64,000 nt of DNA from Amorphophallus konjac. Taxonomy: Eukaryota; Streptophyta; Magnoliopsida; Alismatales; Araceae. Made by a program: the position numbers and the translations under genes. The stretch is taken from the NCBI GenBank assembly GCA_022559845.1, contig CM040128.1, positions 180,102,413 through 180,166,412 of the forward strand, read 5' to 3'. Each line of letters opens with the position of its first letter. The first letter of the stretch is position 1. Shown one piece after another: positions 53,551 to 64,000 of the stretch. The notes under the pieces are model-generated. The model was not told the DNA's origin, did no database searches, and saw nothing but the letters and a program-made list of their open reading frames with translations.

Positions 53551-56094
53551 ATGGCTAATCCTCCGATATTCAGAGGTGATGACCTTGGCCCATGGCTGGA
53601 AATGTTGCATCGGTATGTAAGCACAACCGATCTTGATTTGTGGAAGGTAATGACTCACGGTCCATACAAATTGTCGAAGGATAAATCCAAATGGACCAAG
53701 AAGGATAAGCTGAAAGACTCTATCAATAATAGAGCTGTAGTTTTATTAAAAGAATCAATTGACAGATCTCTAATCGAATGCATTTCTTCCTACAGGTCTG
53801 CCAAAGACATTTTGGAAAAATTAAAGCTAATCAGGAATCACAGCAAATGCTTGATAGCTGATTCGGGAAATGCTAATGATGAAACTTCATCCGAGGTAAG
53901 TTCTGAATCTGGAGAACTTTCAATTGATGACCTATGGAATATAAATGAGGAACTCAATAATAGATGTGAATAATTGAAATCTGAGAATAAAAGATTGAAA
54001 AAGAAATGTGATCATATAACTTTGAAAGTTCCTTGTAAAAATTGTCCAGATCTGAAACAATCTTATGATGCATGCATGCTAGATGTTCAGAACCTTAAGA
54101 AACAAAATGATTCTCTAAAAATTGAAAAATAAACATGCTTGGACAAAATGTCAGAAATTGAGAATCAACTGAATGATAAGAAAAATGAGCATCTAAAAGG
54201 CATGCAAGAACTGACTGAAGTTAATTCTGTAATGGACAAACTAAGGCTTGAAAACATTAGGGGTCAAAAGGAAATTGCAGAACTCAAGGCTAGAATAATT
54301 GAAATCAATGGGGAGGCTTCACACTCTTCTTCTGCTAAATCAAACTGTGATATGTGGTCAGCTCTAAGAGAACGTAATGAAGATCTTTATAGTGAGAATG
54401 AGTGGCTGAGTAAACAAATTGTCTCACTTAAAGAGGATCACAAAAACTTGGTGGCTGAGAAAATTAAAGTGGAGGAAAGAGAAGAGGAGCTAGTTGAAAA
54501 GCTGGAGCTGATCTATGGAAGTCAAAAATATAATGAAGGAGTCATGAAGCTATCTGAAGAAAACAAAGAATTGAGGGAACAAAATAAAAAACTGATGGTT
54601 TTAAATATTGTTTTCTCACATAGGTTTCTGACTATAGAAAAGGAGAAATTGGTTTTTAAAGAAGCTCAACCTCAAAAATTTGAGAAGGAAAACACTAAAC
54701 TGAAAGCTGAAATTGAAAAATTAAAGTGTTTAAACACTTGTTTGTCTGAAAGACTCCTTACCACAGAAAAGGGAAAAGCTGTCTGTGATGATGAATTAAA
54801 AATCTTGAACAACTTGGAACAAGAAATTGAAAAGTATAAAACTGTAAACAAAGTTCTAAGTGAATGTGTAAATTACAGTGAACAAGAAATAGCCAGTTAT
54901 GAGCTTCATATAGCATTCTTGGAAGATAAAATTCATGATCTAGAAAACTTATCATCCAAGTCTGTAAAAATTGAAACAAAAATAAAAGTTGTTGTGAAAA
55001 GGAAGGATGATAATTCAAAAAGGGGAACAAACTGTAATTCTGATGTAAAGGAAATCTCTAAAAACCAGCTATATGTCACTTTTGTGAAAGGCTCTGATGT
55101 AGCTGGTACTTCAAGGCAATCCCCAAAATAAAATGAAAATCAGAAGTCACCTTCAAAATCTGTATTTCAGTTCAAAGCTCAGAAAATTGAAAAGCAAACA
55201 AAACCTGTTGAGAATAATCAGAAATTGAAAAGAAAAAGTCAAACAAAGAAGGCAAAGAATAATTCTGGTTATACTCTGAAATTTATTAGCTCTGCTGAAT
55301 CTGATGCTTCTTGTTCTCATTCGTATGCATCTAAGAAATCATATGATAGAAACCATGCTCCTAGGAAATCTGATGCCTCTTGCTACTATTGTGGTAGGCA
55401 TGGTCACTATATGGATGACTGCAGTGTGATGAAAAGTGATGATATGATGCATGATAATTTTTTCTCAAATAATCATCACCACCCCAAAGGAAACATGTCT
55501 GCTTCAAACCAACACATCATTTATTATAATTGTAACAAACGTGGTCATAAAGCTGTTGAGTGTTGGTTTAGGCCTTCATGGGGTTTTAATGGCTCAAGAG
55601 GTAAGCATCCAAGGTGCTTCGAATGTGGGAGGCATGGCCACAAAGTCAAAGACTGCTGGCATGCTCAGAGAAGTAGAATTAATTGTAAATCTGTAAAATT
55701 TCCTGCTCCCAATGTTGTTGATAAGAAGAAAATTGAATTCATGGAAAAGAATTGTTACTGCTTTGAATGTGGTAAGCTAGGCCACAAAGCTGCCAACTGT
55801 AGGCTGGCTGAGTATGAAAAGAAAAATTTTCATGTCAATAAAAAAAATACTCATGCTCATACACATAATTTTCATACTCATGTGCATGCACATGGGCATC
55901 ATGTTTCTGCTAACATGAAGAATAAAAACAAAAAGTCTGTGGCTTCATGTTATTATTGTGGAAATTTTGGACACTCTATGTCTGATTGTTTTCTAATGGA
56001 ATTTGATGATGATGCTGCAAAAGGAATATTTAGAACACCTGTTAGGGTAAATGCAGGACCCAAAGCTGCTTGGGTCCTTGCAGGATCAAAATGA
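53551..56094 (+). pseudogene. gag: gag of D, copy 1, five zinc knuckles
   Basis: One frame of about 847 codons from ATG 53551 (MANPPIFRGDDLGPW) to TGA 56092-56094, broken only by TAA at 53971-53973, 54130-54132 and 55129-55131. Copy 2 has CAA at all three sites. The N-terminus resembles gag of C (DLWKVMTHGPYKL, YRSAKDILEKLKL). A long coiled-coil fills the middle. The C-terminal part has knuckles CYYCGRHGHYMDDC, one that lost its first Cys (YNCNKRGHKAVEC), CFECGRHGHKVKDC, CFECGKLGHKAANC and CYYCGNFGHSMSDC, with a His-rich linker before the last. It ends GPKAAWVLAGSK, the usual gag/protease border, then stops. Gag would bind and package element RNA. Confidence 0.88.
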
Positions 56095-58460
56095 TCATAG
56101 TGTCACAGGTGTGCCTTGGGTCAAAGAATAAACAGGGGTTAACAAACCAAGGCACTCAAACGGAAACCTCAGGATCCTACCTTTCAGGTCAGTTCTGAAC
56201 TTTGTTTAAATCTCATAATCTAAAAATGCTGATTTGTCTGTTTTAATTTCATTATCTGAAATTGTTGTTCTGCTTGGTTGATTTTTGATGCTCTTCTCAT
56301 GCTGTTGTTTGCACTAAATAAATGAGATTGCTTTGCACTGCATATGTCATTTTCATAACCATCAGGGTATATTAAATGGAACAGTGCTGAAGGGCATATG
56401 GAGTATGTCTGGATACTACTGCCATGTGTGAGGTGGTCCTTGGACCGAGTCCTCCGCCTAGTACCATGGGTCTAGCTTTCATATAGAGCAGTGTATTGCA
56501 TATCATAAATTTGAAGAAAATAAAATTCGAAAAGAAATGATTCATTGCACATCATGCATTTTGTCAGGGGGAGCTTGTTTGCTGTTGATTGATCATCATG
56601 CTCTCCTTGTTAGAATTGTTGCATACTGCATATGTAGGATAGTGCATATCATAAAATTTTGAAAAATCTAAAAAGAAACTCATTGCACTTAGACAGGGGG
56701 AGCATTCCTATTTCATATCTTCTTCACCTCATGAACTCCCTTTGTTTAAGTAACCTGATTCATTCTCTTGACTATGCGCTATTCAACCGAATTCTCTGCT
56801 GGTATCTCTAAAATAGATGATCAGTCTGTATTCCAGACTCAGCTACTGTCTGATGATAAAATCTCTTCTGATGCTCTTCTCTATTGCTGATTTACTCTTG
56901 CACCAGCCTATACTCACCTTTCACATTCTTCTCAGCTAGTGTGACTGAATTGGCTCTACTATTGATTTGTTGGTCAGCTAAACTTATTTTTCTGATCTGA
57001 GGAACTTAAGCTGCATGTCATGCAATTCAGTCTGAGAACATTGTAGAAATTTCTATCATATAGGTTCAAGAATTATCACTGAATCAGACTGATATAAGAT
57101 TAATGTATTCTCAGATTTGTAGTTAAACGAATTAAAAATATCTGAATGATAAGGTTTAATAAACTTTAACCACTTATGTCATGTAATCCTTAAACTCTCT
57201 CATCTGATATCTGAAAATTTGATATTAAGGCTCTTTGGTAGAGATACATAAAGTGAGTGATGTGGTTAAACATTAACTTGAAAAATGTTGATTAAATGAA
57301 ATAATTGTGATTTCAGAGCAATGACTCGGTCACTGAGAAACTGAGTTATTTATCAATGAAATAAAGTAACTCATGTCATGAGGTGCCATAGTTATCTCTG
57401 ATAAAAAGTTTTGTGAAATAAAACCTGACAGAGCAATGGCTTATTGGTGTTGAGTAACTGGGGAGTCTGGCCTCTGATCAAGGTGTCTTCTCATGTAAAA
57501 AGACACTCATATTGCTAACTCTGTTCTCAAAGTGAGAGGCAATGATAGTTATCACTCTGAGTAACTGGGTCACTTCAACTAAGACTTGTTGTGCCTCATG
57601 TAAAAAGGTGTTGATCAACTTAAATTACTCAGGAAAAATATAATGTGCTTCAAATAAAAATATTGAAAAGTCTGTCAACTCATATTCTTGGAAAAAGTGT
57701 TTAACATCAATACTAACCTGTGTAACTCTTGAAAGAGTCATTGAGATCATATGTGTAAGATAAAAGGTGATTGATTTTGAGTGTTTTCTGACTATTTGGT
57801 TCACTTTTATTAAAACTTGGATTCAGATATGAGTATTGAGTTTAATTTGGAAAATTTGGTATACATTAAAATTAAATTAGATTGGTTAAGCTGCAAATTC
57901 ATAACCCCTTATGATAGAAGAATCTAATCTTCTTAAGACTTATTATTGTGATGGATGCTTTTTTCAGATAGCCTGACCAATATAAATCTTGCTATTGATT
58001 GATTCATTAAGATATATTGTGCTTTGACCATGTCTCACCCTTACCCATGGCTAATCTTACATTATCAGTTGATCCACACTGTTGGCATCTTCCATCATGT
58101 TTCACAATCAGCTCTGGTTCTGTTTCATTCTGTTCATGTAACCAGAATTCAGATTCTTTGTAATGGCAGAATTTAGCTTGATTTATTGGATAACCAGAGT
58201 TCATTCCTATGCTTCTGGGGGAGTTATGGGTCATCTGATTTTAAGGAGAGAATCGCTAATATTGCATCTTGATAGGGGGAGTGTTGTTTCATTTTCTTAA
58301 AGGAGTGCTGATAGTTAATGAACCATGTTTTATTATGTGTCTTTGTTTGCTGCATTTTGTCTCTCAAACCATTCCCTTCTTTTTGCTTATGTCAAAGGGG
58401 GAGAATAGTTTGACGAGTCAGTGTGACTCTTCATGTTGCCATCATCAAAAAGGGGGAGAT
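56095..58460 (+). other. D 3' noncoding region
   Basis: About 2.4 kb in which pol would be expected but no pol motif or long frame exists. It holds AAACCAAGGCAC (56142) and a stem GGTCC/GGACC (56435-56446) shared with C, a duplicated module around CTCTGATCAAGG (57474) and GTAACTGGG (57560) shared with B and C, and AGGGGGAG tracts near 56571, 56697, 58214, 58274, 58397 and 58451. Confidence 0.78.
58451..58460 (+). other. Polypurine tract of D
   Basis: AAAAAGGGGGAGAT, preceded by TTGCCATCATC, abuts LTR2. The same context (minus sense) is found at the B and C LTRs. Confidence 0.85.
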
Positions 58461-58736
58461 TGTTGTGCCCCTTGTGCTTTGATGATTATGTGGTGTTTTA
58501 ATGATAGCAACATGAATGAGTCACCATATTGCTTTGCTAAGAAAATCACATTGAATGACAGCAACATGAATGCATATGACTGATATATCTGGATATTGCA
58601 TGAGTGTGTCATGTCTGATTTGTGAAGAATGCATGTGTATGCTTAAGTCATGCTGTGATAAATGGGTTTGTGCTTGATTTCTGTTCTGTGCATTGCTTCT
58701 CTGTTGATATGTTCATGCTGTAGTTCATCAAGTCTT

Positions 58737-60050
58737 GAAGTCTATACACTCGTCTTCATGCATAGCAGAGTCTAAGGCAGTGTCTATACACTGGACTTGA
58801 AGTGTGTACATTGAGCGTCTCATGAAAGTCTATACATTGGTTCAGGCTAAGTGTGTACATCGTCCATCTTAGTTGAAGTCATTGCATTGGCTAAGTATGT
58901 ACAATGGATTGTTCATGCATCAGTCTTCATAAGTCCATACATTGGACTGTAGCATGTATGTGTCGAAGGCATCGCGAGTCTATACACTGGACCGTCTCAC
59001 TTAGCGTCTTATGCATAGGCTAAGTCTCCAAGGCTGTATAGTGTCCAGCGTCTCATGCAGCGTCTTATGTCAAGTCCATACATTGGTCGGTGGCAAGTCT
59101 GTACACTGGTCGAGCTTTCAAGTATATACATTGGCATATGCATTCACTGTAAAGTCTAGACAGTGGACCGTCTTATTCAGCGTCTCACATGCATATTTGA
59201 GTCAAAGTCTGTACAGCGTCATGCATTGCTCTTCAAGTCCACACACTACACTGTAGATGCTCGAAGTGAAGTCTGTACATCCATCTGTGAACATCCAAGT
59301 CTGTACATGCAACTGTTCAACTTCAAAGTCTGTACATCGATGGCTTTACCGTCGTTTCACTTGAAGTCTATACACTCGACTGCCTTGTCTTGATCAAGTC
59401 TGTACAGAGCTTCTGTGCTCAAGTCTATACAGCCTTTCACTTGGAAAGTCTATACATCGTGAAGTCTTCACATTGGCCTTTGAATGATGTCTGTACATTG
59501 TGCATCTCTTCGTTGATGTCTGTACAGCCTTCGCTGAGCCTTCCAAGTCTGTACAGTCACTAAGTCTGTACATCCTCCAGGCGCTCACGAAGTCTATACA
59601 TTGGTTTTCTTTTCAAGTCTGTACAGACTTTGGTTTGTCCAAGTCTATACATCCTCCCGTTCAGATTTCCAAGTCTATACAATGTTATTGAGTGGAAGTC
59701 TGTACAGCCGGTGGGTTGCCAAAGTCCATACATTGTGAACCTCAAAGCCTGTACAGACCTTGCCTTGTTCAAGTCTGTACATCGTTCATTTGTCTTGGCA
59801 AGTCTACACATTGGTAGTCTGTACATCATTCGTGAAGATTGAACATGAGCAAGTACATACATTGTACGAGTCTGCATCATGCCTTAGTCATGAAGTCTGT
59901 ACATCGTCTGTCTTCATTGAAGTCTCACAAAGTCTGTACATTGCATGAAGTATATACATTACACGAGCTGAATGCTTACAAAGTCTATACACTCACTCAG
60001 TGCTCACACTTGCTCATCTGCTGCTGATAAAGTCTATACACTGTCTTCAG
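58737..60050 (+). repeat. AAGTCTRTACA array in D LTR2
   Basis: The same order of motif copies and spacers as LTR1, with scattered substitutions. Confidence 0.9.
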
Positions 60051-60716
60051 ATGATGACAACAATGAAGAACAGGGTCGACGCTGGGAGTTCAATGCGTCC
60101 ACGCTTCAGTTGAAGAGGATTTCAGAGCTGCACCTGGCTGCGTCAACTCCATGCTACAGCAGCGTCAACGCAGTAGTTAATAAGGCAGAGTCCATAGCTC
60201 ACTGGAATACTGTAGTGCGTCAACGCCATTGCAAGACAGTGTCCACGCAGCAATTGAGTCTGATATAAATTTAGCCCTGGAACACCACTGCGTCAACGCT
60301 ATGGATTAGCAGTGTCGACGCAGCATGGTTATCTGCCGAAGACCTTGATCACTGGATTGCCGATGCGTTAACGCAGCTGGCTGATGGAGTCAACGCATCA
60401 GACTTGAGTTTTGTAGGAAGAAGATATTAGAAGGCTGCATCAACTCCTTGGAGCAAGAGGGTTGACACCATCTAATTCCAGTTGCTGAGCACGTTAAGGT
60501 AATCCCACCTTCAGTCGTCAACTGCCACATCAGTCACAAGCGGATAAGCTTTCGTACCTTCCCTCACTCTATTAATGAAGGCGCGTGATCTGAGGATAAG
60601 AACATTGTCCAGATGAGGACACGTGTACTGACAGCTTACTGGATGCTGCCACGTGGTCTAAAATTTTAGGGCGGGAACTGTGGAAGCCACACGCGCCCTT
60701 ATCCACCTGCTGCTGC

Positions 60717-60725
60717 TATATATTT
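60717..60725 (+). promoter_or_regulatory. TATA box of D LTR2
   Basis: TATATATTT follows the conserved GCCACACGCGCCCTTATCC block. Confidence 0.65.
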
Positions 60726-61715
60726 AAACCTTCGTCCTCAGTTGAAGGTTGATCGAAGTCTTGAGAGCAGAAGCAGAAGAGCAGAGTGCAGAGACTTCGA
60801 TCCAGCAGAAGAGAAGAAGAAAAGAGTGAAGAAAAGAAAGAGAGACACAGAGCAGAGAAGAAGAAAAGAGTGAAGAAAAGAAAGAGAGATAGAGAGCGGA
60901 GAAAAAGACGAGAAAGAGGAGAAAGAAGAGAAAGTGAGAAATAGAGAGCTCGAACTGAGAGAGTGAGAGAGATTGGGTTGTCTGGCTTTTTGGATCAAAT
61001 CCAAGCCAGAAGTGCTCATCGAGAGCTATATTTTGTGCTTTATTCTTTCAGCTTTCCGTTGCTGTCTTGTTCTATCTTTCATTTTCCTTTATACATTTCT
61101 TCAAGCTGTTAGTCAGCGGAGCAAGCTGTGAGGCTCAGCGTTTGCAGTGGAGGATTCCACTGGATGGGTTAAGCTGTAATCCCCAGCTGGTTCAAGCTGT
61201 GAGTCAGCGATGGCTAAGCTATATTGCCCAGTGGAAGCAAGCTGTGATGCTCAGCGGATGGCAAGCTATGAGGCCCAGCTGATGTATGGCAAGCTGTGAT
61301 GCCCAGCTGTTCAAGCTATGAGTCAGCAGGAAGCCACACTCGGGTTGAGTGTAGGGTGGATGTAGGTCTGCTGAACCGAACCACCTAAAAACCCCTTGTG
61401 CAGTGGTTTGATGTTTCTATCTGTTTGCTTCCGCTAGATGATTGCATAGGGGCGCTCCATGTGTTTGATCATAGGTTCAGTAGATTAGTGTCTAATTTGT
61501 CTTGTTAGCATTCCAGTTATCAAGTGAGCGAAATCTTATTTTGATTGCACACTGAGTGTTTGTTTATTTCTGCTTAGTGGCTTATAAGAGAATTCAATTA
61601 GATCTTCAGATTGTCTAAATCTGTCTTGTGAGCATGAGACTTTTAATTGAGAAAAAGTTTTTAAAAGGGCTATATTCATTCACCCCCCCTCTGAATACCT
61701 ACACCGAACCCAACA

Positions 61716-61732
61716 CTTGGTATCAGAGCCAG
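61716..61732 (+). other. Primer binding site of D, copy 2
   Basis: CTTGGTATCAGAGCCAG directly after LTR2 shows that LTR2 acts structurally as a 5' LTR for the second internal region. Confidence 0.88.
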
Positions 61733-61912
61733 GTTGCTGTGCATAGGATCTAACAATCCGTAGTAGATCCTGCTAGTTTTTGGTGCATTTCAGAGTGGGC
61801 TTCTTCTGCTCGTTGTTTAGTTTCCCTGAGTTAGTGCTTTGCCTTGCTTATCTGGTTGTGGTGTTTTATTGTCGATTGCTTTGTGCTTTGAATCTGTTTG
61901 TTATCTGCTTTG

Positions 61913-64000
61913 ATGGCTAATCCTCCGATATTCAGAGGTTATGACCTTGGCCAATGGCTGGAAAAGTTGCATCGGTATGTAAGCACAACCGATCTTGATT
62001 TGTGGAAGGTAATGACTCACGGTCCATACAAACTGTCGAAGGATAAATCCAAATGGACAAAGAAGGATAAGCTGAAAGACTATGTCAATAATAGAGCTGT
62101 AGTTTTTTTAAAAGAATCAATTGACAGATCTCTAATCGAATGCATTTCTTCCTGCAGGTCTGCCAAAGACATTTTGGAAAAACTAAAGCTAATCAGGAAT
62201 CACAGCAAATGCTTGATGGTTGATTCGGGAAATGCTAATGATGAAACTTCATTCGAGGTAAGTTCTGAATCTGGAGAACTTTCAATTGATGACCTATGGA
62301 ATATAAATGAGGAACTCAATAATAGATGTGAACAATTGAAATCTGAGAATAAAAGATTGAAAAAGAAATGTGATCAGATAACTTTGAAAGTTCCTTGTAA
62401 AAATTGTCCAGATCTGAAACAATCTTATGATGCATGCATGCTAGATGTTCAGAACCTTAAAAAACAAAATGATTCTCTAAAAATTGAAAAACAAACATGC
62501 TTGGACAAAATGTCAGAAATTGAGAATCAACTGAATGATAAGAAAAATGAGCATCTAAAAGGCATGCAAGAACTGACTGAAGTTAATTCTGTAATGGACA
62601 AACTAAGGCTTGAAAACATTAGGGGTCAAAAGAAAATTGAAGAACTCAAGGCTAGAATAAATGAAATCAATGGGGAGGCTTCACACTCTTCTTCTGCTAA
62701 ATCAAACTGTGATATGTGCTCAGCTCTAAGAGAACGTAATGAAGATCTTTATAGTGAGAATGAGTGGCTGAGTAAACAAATTGTCTCACTTAAAGAGGAT
62801 CACAAAAACTTGGTGGCTGAGAAAATTAAAGTGGAGGAAAGAGAAGATGAGCTAGTTGAAAAGCTGGAGCTGATCTATGGAAGTCGAGAATATAATGAAG
62901 GAGTCATGAAGCTATCTAAAGAAAACAAAGAATTGAGGGAACAAAACAAAAAACTGATGGTTTTAAATATTGTTTTCTCACAGAGGTTTCTGACTATAGA
63001 AAAGGAGAAATCAGTTTTTAAAGAAGCTCAACCTCAAAAATTTGAGAAGAAAAACACTAAACTGAAAGCTGAAATTGAAAAATTAAAGTGTTTAAACACT
63101 GGCTTGTCTGAAAGACTCCTTACCACAGAAAAGGGAAAAGCTGTCTGTGATGATGAATTAAAAATCTTGAACAACTTGGAACAAGAAATTGAAAAGTATA
63201 AAACTGCAAATAAAGTTCTAAGTGAATGTGTTAATTGCAGTGAACAAGAAATAGCCAGTTATGAGCTTCATATAGCATCCTTGGAAGATAAAATTCATGA
63301 TCTGGAAAACTTATCATCCAAGTCTGCAAAAATTGAAACAAAAATAAAAGTTGTGTGAAAAGGAAGGATGATAATTCAAAAATGGGAACAAACTGTAATT
63401 CTGATGTGAAGGAAATCTATAAAAACCAGCTATATGCCACTTTTGTGAAAGGCTCTGATGTAGCTGGTACTTCAAGGTAATCCCCAAAACAAAATGAAAA
63501 TCAGAAGTCACCTTCAAAATCTGTATTTCAGTTCAAAGCTCAGAAAATTGAAAAGTAAACAAAACCTGTTGAGAATAATCAGAAATTGAAAAGAAAAAGT
63601 CAAACAAAGAAGGCAAAGAATAATTCTGGTTATACTCTGAAATTTATTAGCTCTGCTGAATCTGATGCTTCTTGTTCTCATTCGCATGCATCTAAGAAAT
63701 CATATGATAGAAACCATGCTCCTAGGAAATCTGATGCCTCTTGCTACTATTGTGGTAGGCATGGTCACTATATGGATGACTGCAGTGTGATGAAAAGTGA
63801 TGATATGATGCATGATAATTTTTTCTCAAATAATCATCACCACCCCAAAGGAAACATGTCTGCTTCAAACCAACACATCATTTGTTATAATTGTAACAAA
63901 CATGGTCATAAAGCTGTTGAGTGTTGGTTTAGGCCTTCATGGGGTTTTAATGGCTCAAGAGGTAAGCACCCAAGGTGCTTCGAATGTGGGAGGCATGGCC
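61913..64000 (+). pseudogene. gag: gag of D, copy 2, cut by window end
   Basis: ATG 61913 opens a frame to TGA 63356-63358, caused by a one-base deletion relative to copy 1 (GTTGTGTG against GTTGTTGTG). Beyond it the original frame has TAA at 63478-63480 and 63556-63558, both CAA in copy 1. The three TAA sites of copy 1 are CAA here, so the two copies have independent damage. The second knuckle still has its first Cys (CYNCNKHGHKAVEC). The window ends inside the third knuckle. Confidence 0.87.

Larger units (their letters stand above)
58461..61715 (+). repeat. LTR2 of D
   Basis: 3255 bp, nearly colinear with LTR1; small indels (for example near 58800) explain the 13-bp difference. It holds the 11-mer array (58737-60050), GCGTC module (60069-60473), TATA box (60717-60725) and U5-side stem (61334-61354, one pair lost). 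Confidence 0.92.
50086..64000 (+). mobile_element. Element D: tandem gag-only Sirevirus-like element
   Basis: The order is LTR1 (50086-53353), internal 1 (53354-58460), LTR2 (58461-61715), internal 2 (61716 to window end). The junction after LTR2 leads directly into a second primer site and gag, not into a target duplication, so at least two internal regions share LTR2. Internal 1 is 5.1 kb and has gag but no protease, integrase, RT or RNase H. The left flank in E gag is GAATG (50081-50085); the right end is outside the window. Confidence 0.88.

Overview
The window is intergenic, transposon-dense plant nuclear DNA. Nearly every supportable feature belongs to an LTR retrotransposon: Ty3/gypsy chromovirus, Ty3/gypsy Tat and Ty1/copia Sirevirus-like lineages. 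The elements are nested up to four deep. No ordinary host gene, tRNA or rRNA was found. Lineage content (chromodomain integrase, Tat element with G-patch and second RNase H, Sirevirus copia with initiator-Met tRNA primer sites) fits a flowering plant with a large repetitive genome; the species cannot be named from sequence alone.

Layout. Element A (1-4216, +) is the 3' end of a Tekay/Del-like chromovirus (RNase H, integrase, chromodomain, 3' LTR) inserted in element F (4217-6440, +), a decayed chromovirus gag-protease-RT-RNase H fragment. Element E (from 6818 to 50085 and beyond, -) is a Tat-lineage gypsy element: 3' LTR 6818-8664, an antisense spliced extra ORF with a plant-mobile-domain-like protein at 10354-11785, pol 42289-46023, protease/G-patch 45945-48176, gag 48774-50085. 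E is split by element B (12330-41067, -), an autonomous-type Sirevirus-like copia with gag-pol and a perfect 5-bp target duplication (GGAGC). B's left LTR is itself split by element C (14065-30900, -), a gag-only relative with no pol. Each C LTR carries a solo LTR of a further family G (17236-20032 and 25575-27739), each with a perfect target duplication. E's gag is interrupted at 50086 by element D (+), another gag-only relative in the tandem order LTR-gag-LTR-gag, running off the right edge.

How the parts relate. B, C and D share LTR ends (TGTTGTGnCCC), an initiator-Met primer site, several polypurine tracts, a long 3' noncoding region with conserved modules, and a U5-side stem whose sequence differs among families while pairing is kept. 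Only B has pol, so C and D look like non-autonomous elements that could use B-like enzymes. Their gag has five or six CCHC knuckles, where B has one.

The most striking unexplained signal is that each lineage carries its own array of short palindromic motifs in regulatory DNA: seven GCGCTA/TAGCGC hairpins in the A LTR; paired GTRACGGYC/GACCGTYA hairpins at a period near 100 bp in E; dozens of AAGTCTRTACA half-palindromes in the U3 of B, C and D, always in the same orientation to transcription; and further hairpin arrays downstream of the TATA box and in noncoding regions. These arrays explain most of the long spurious reading frames in the LTRs.
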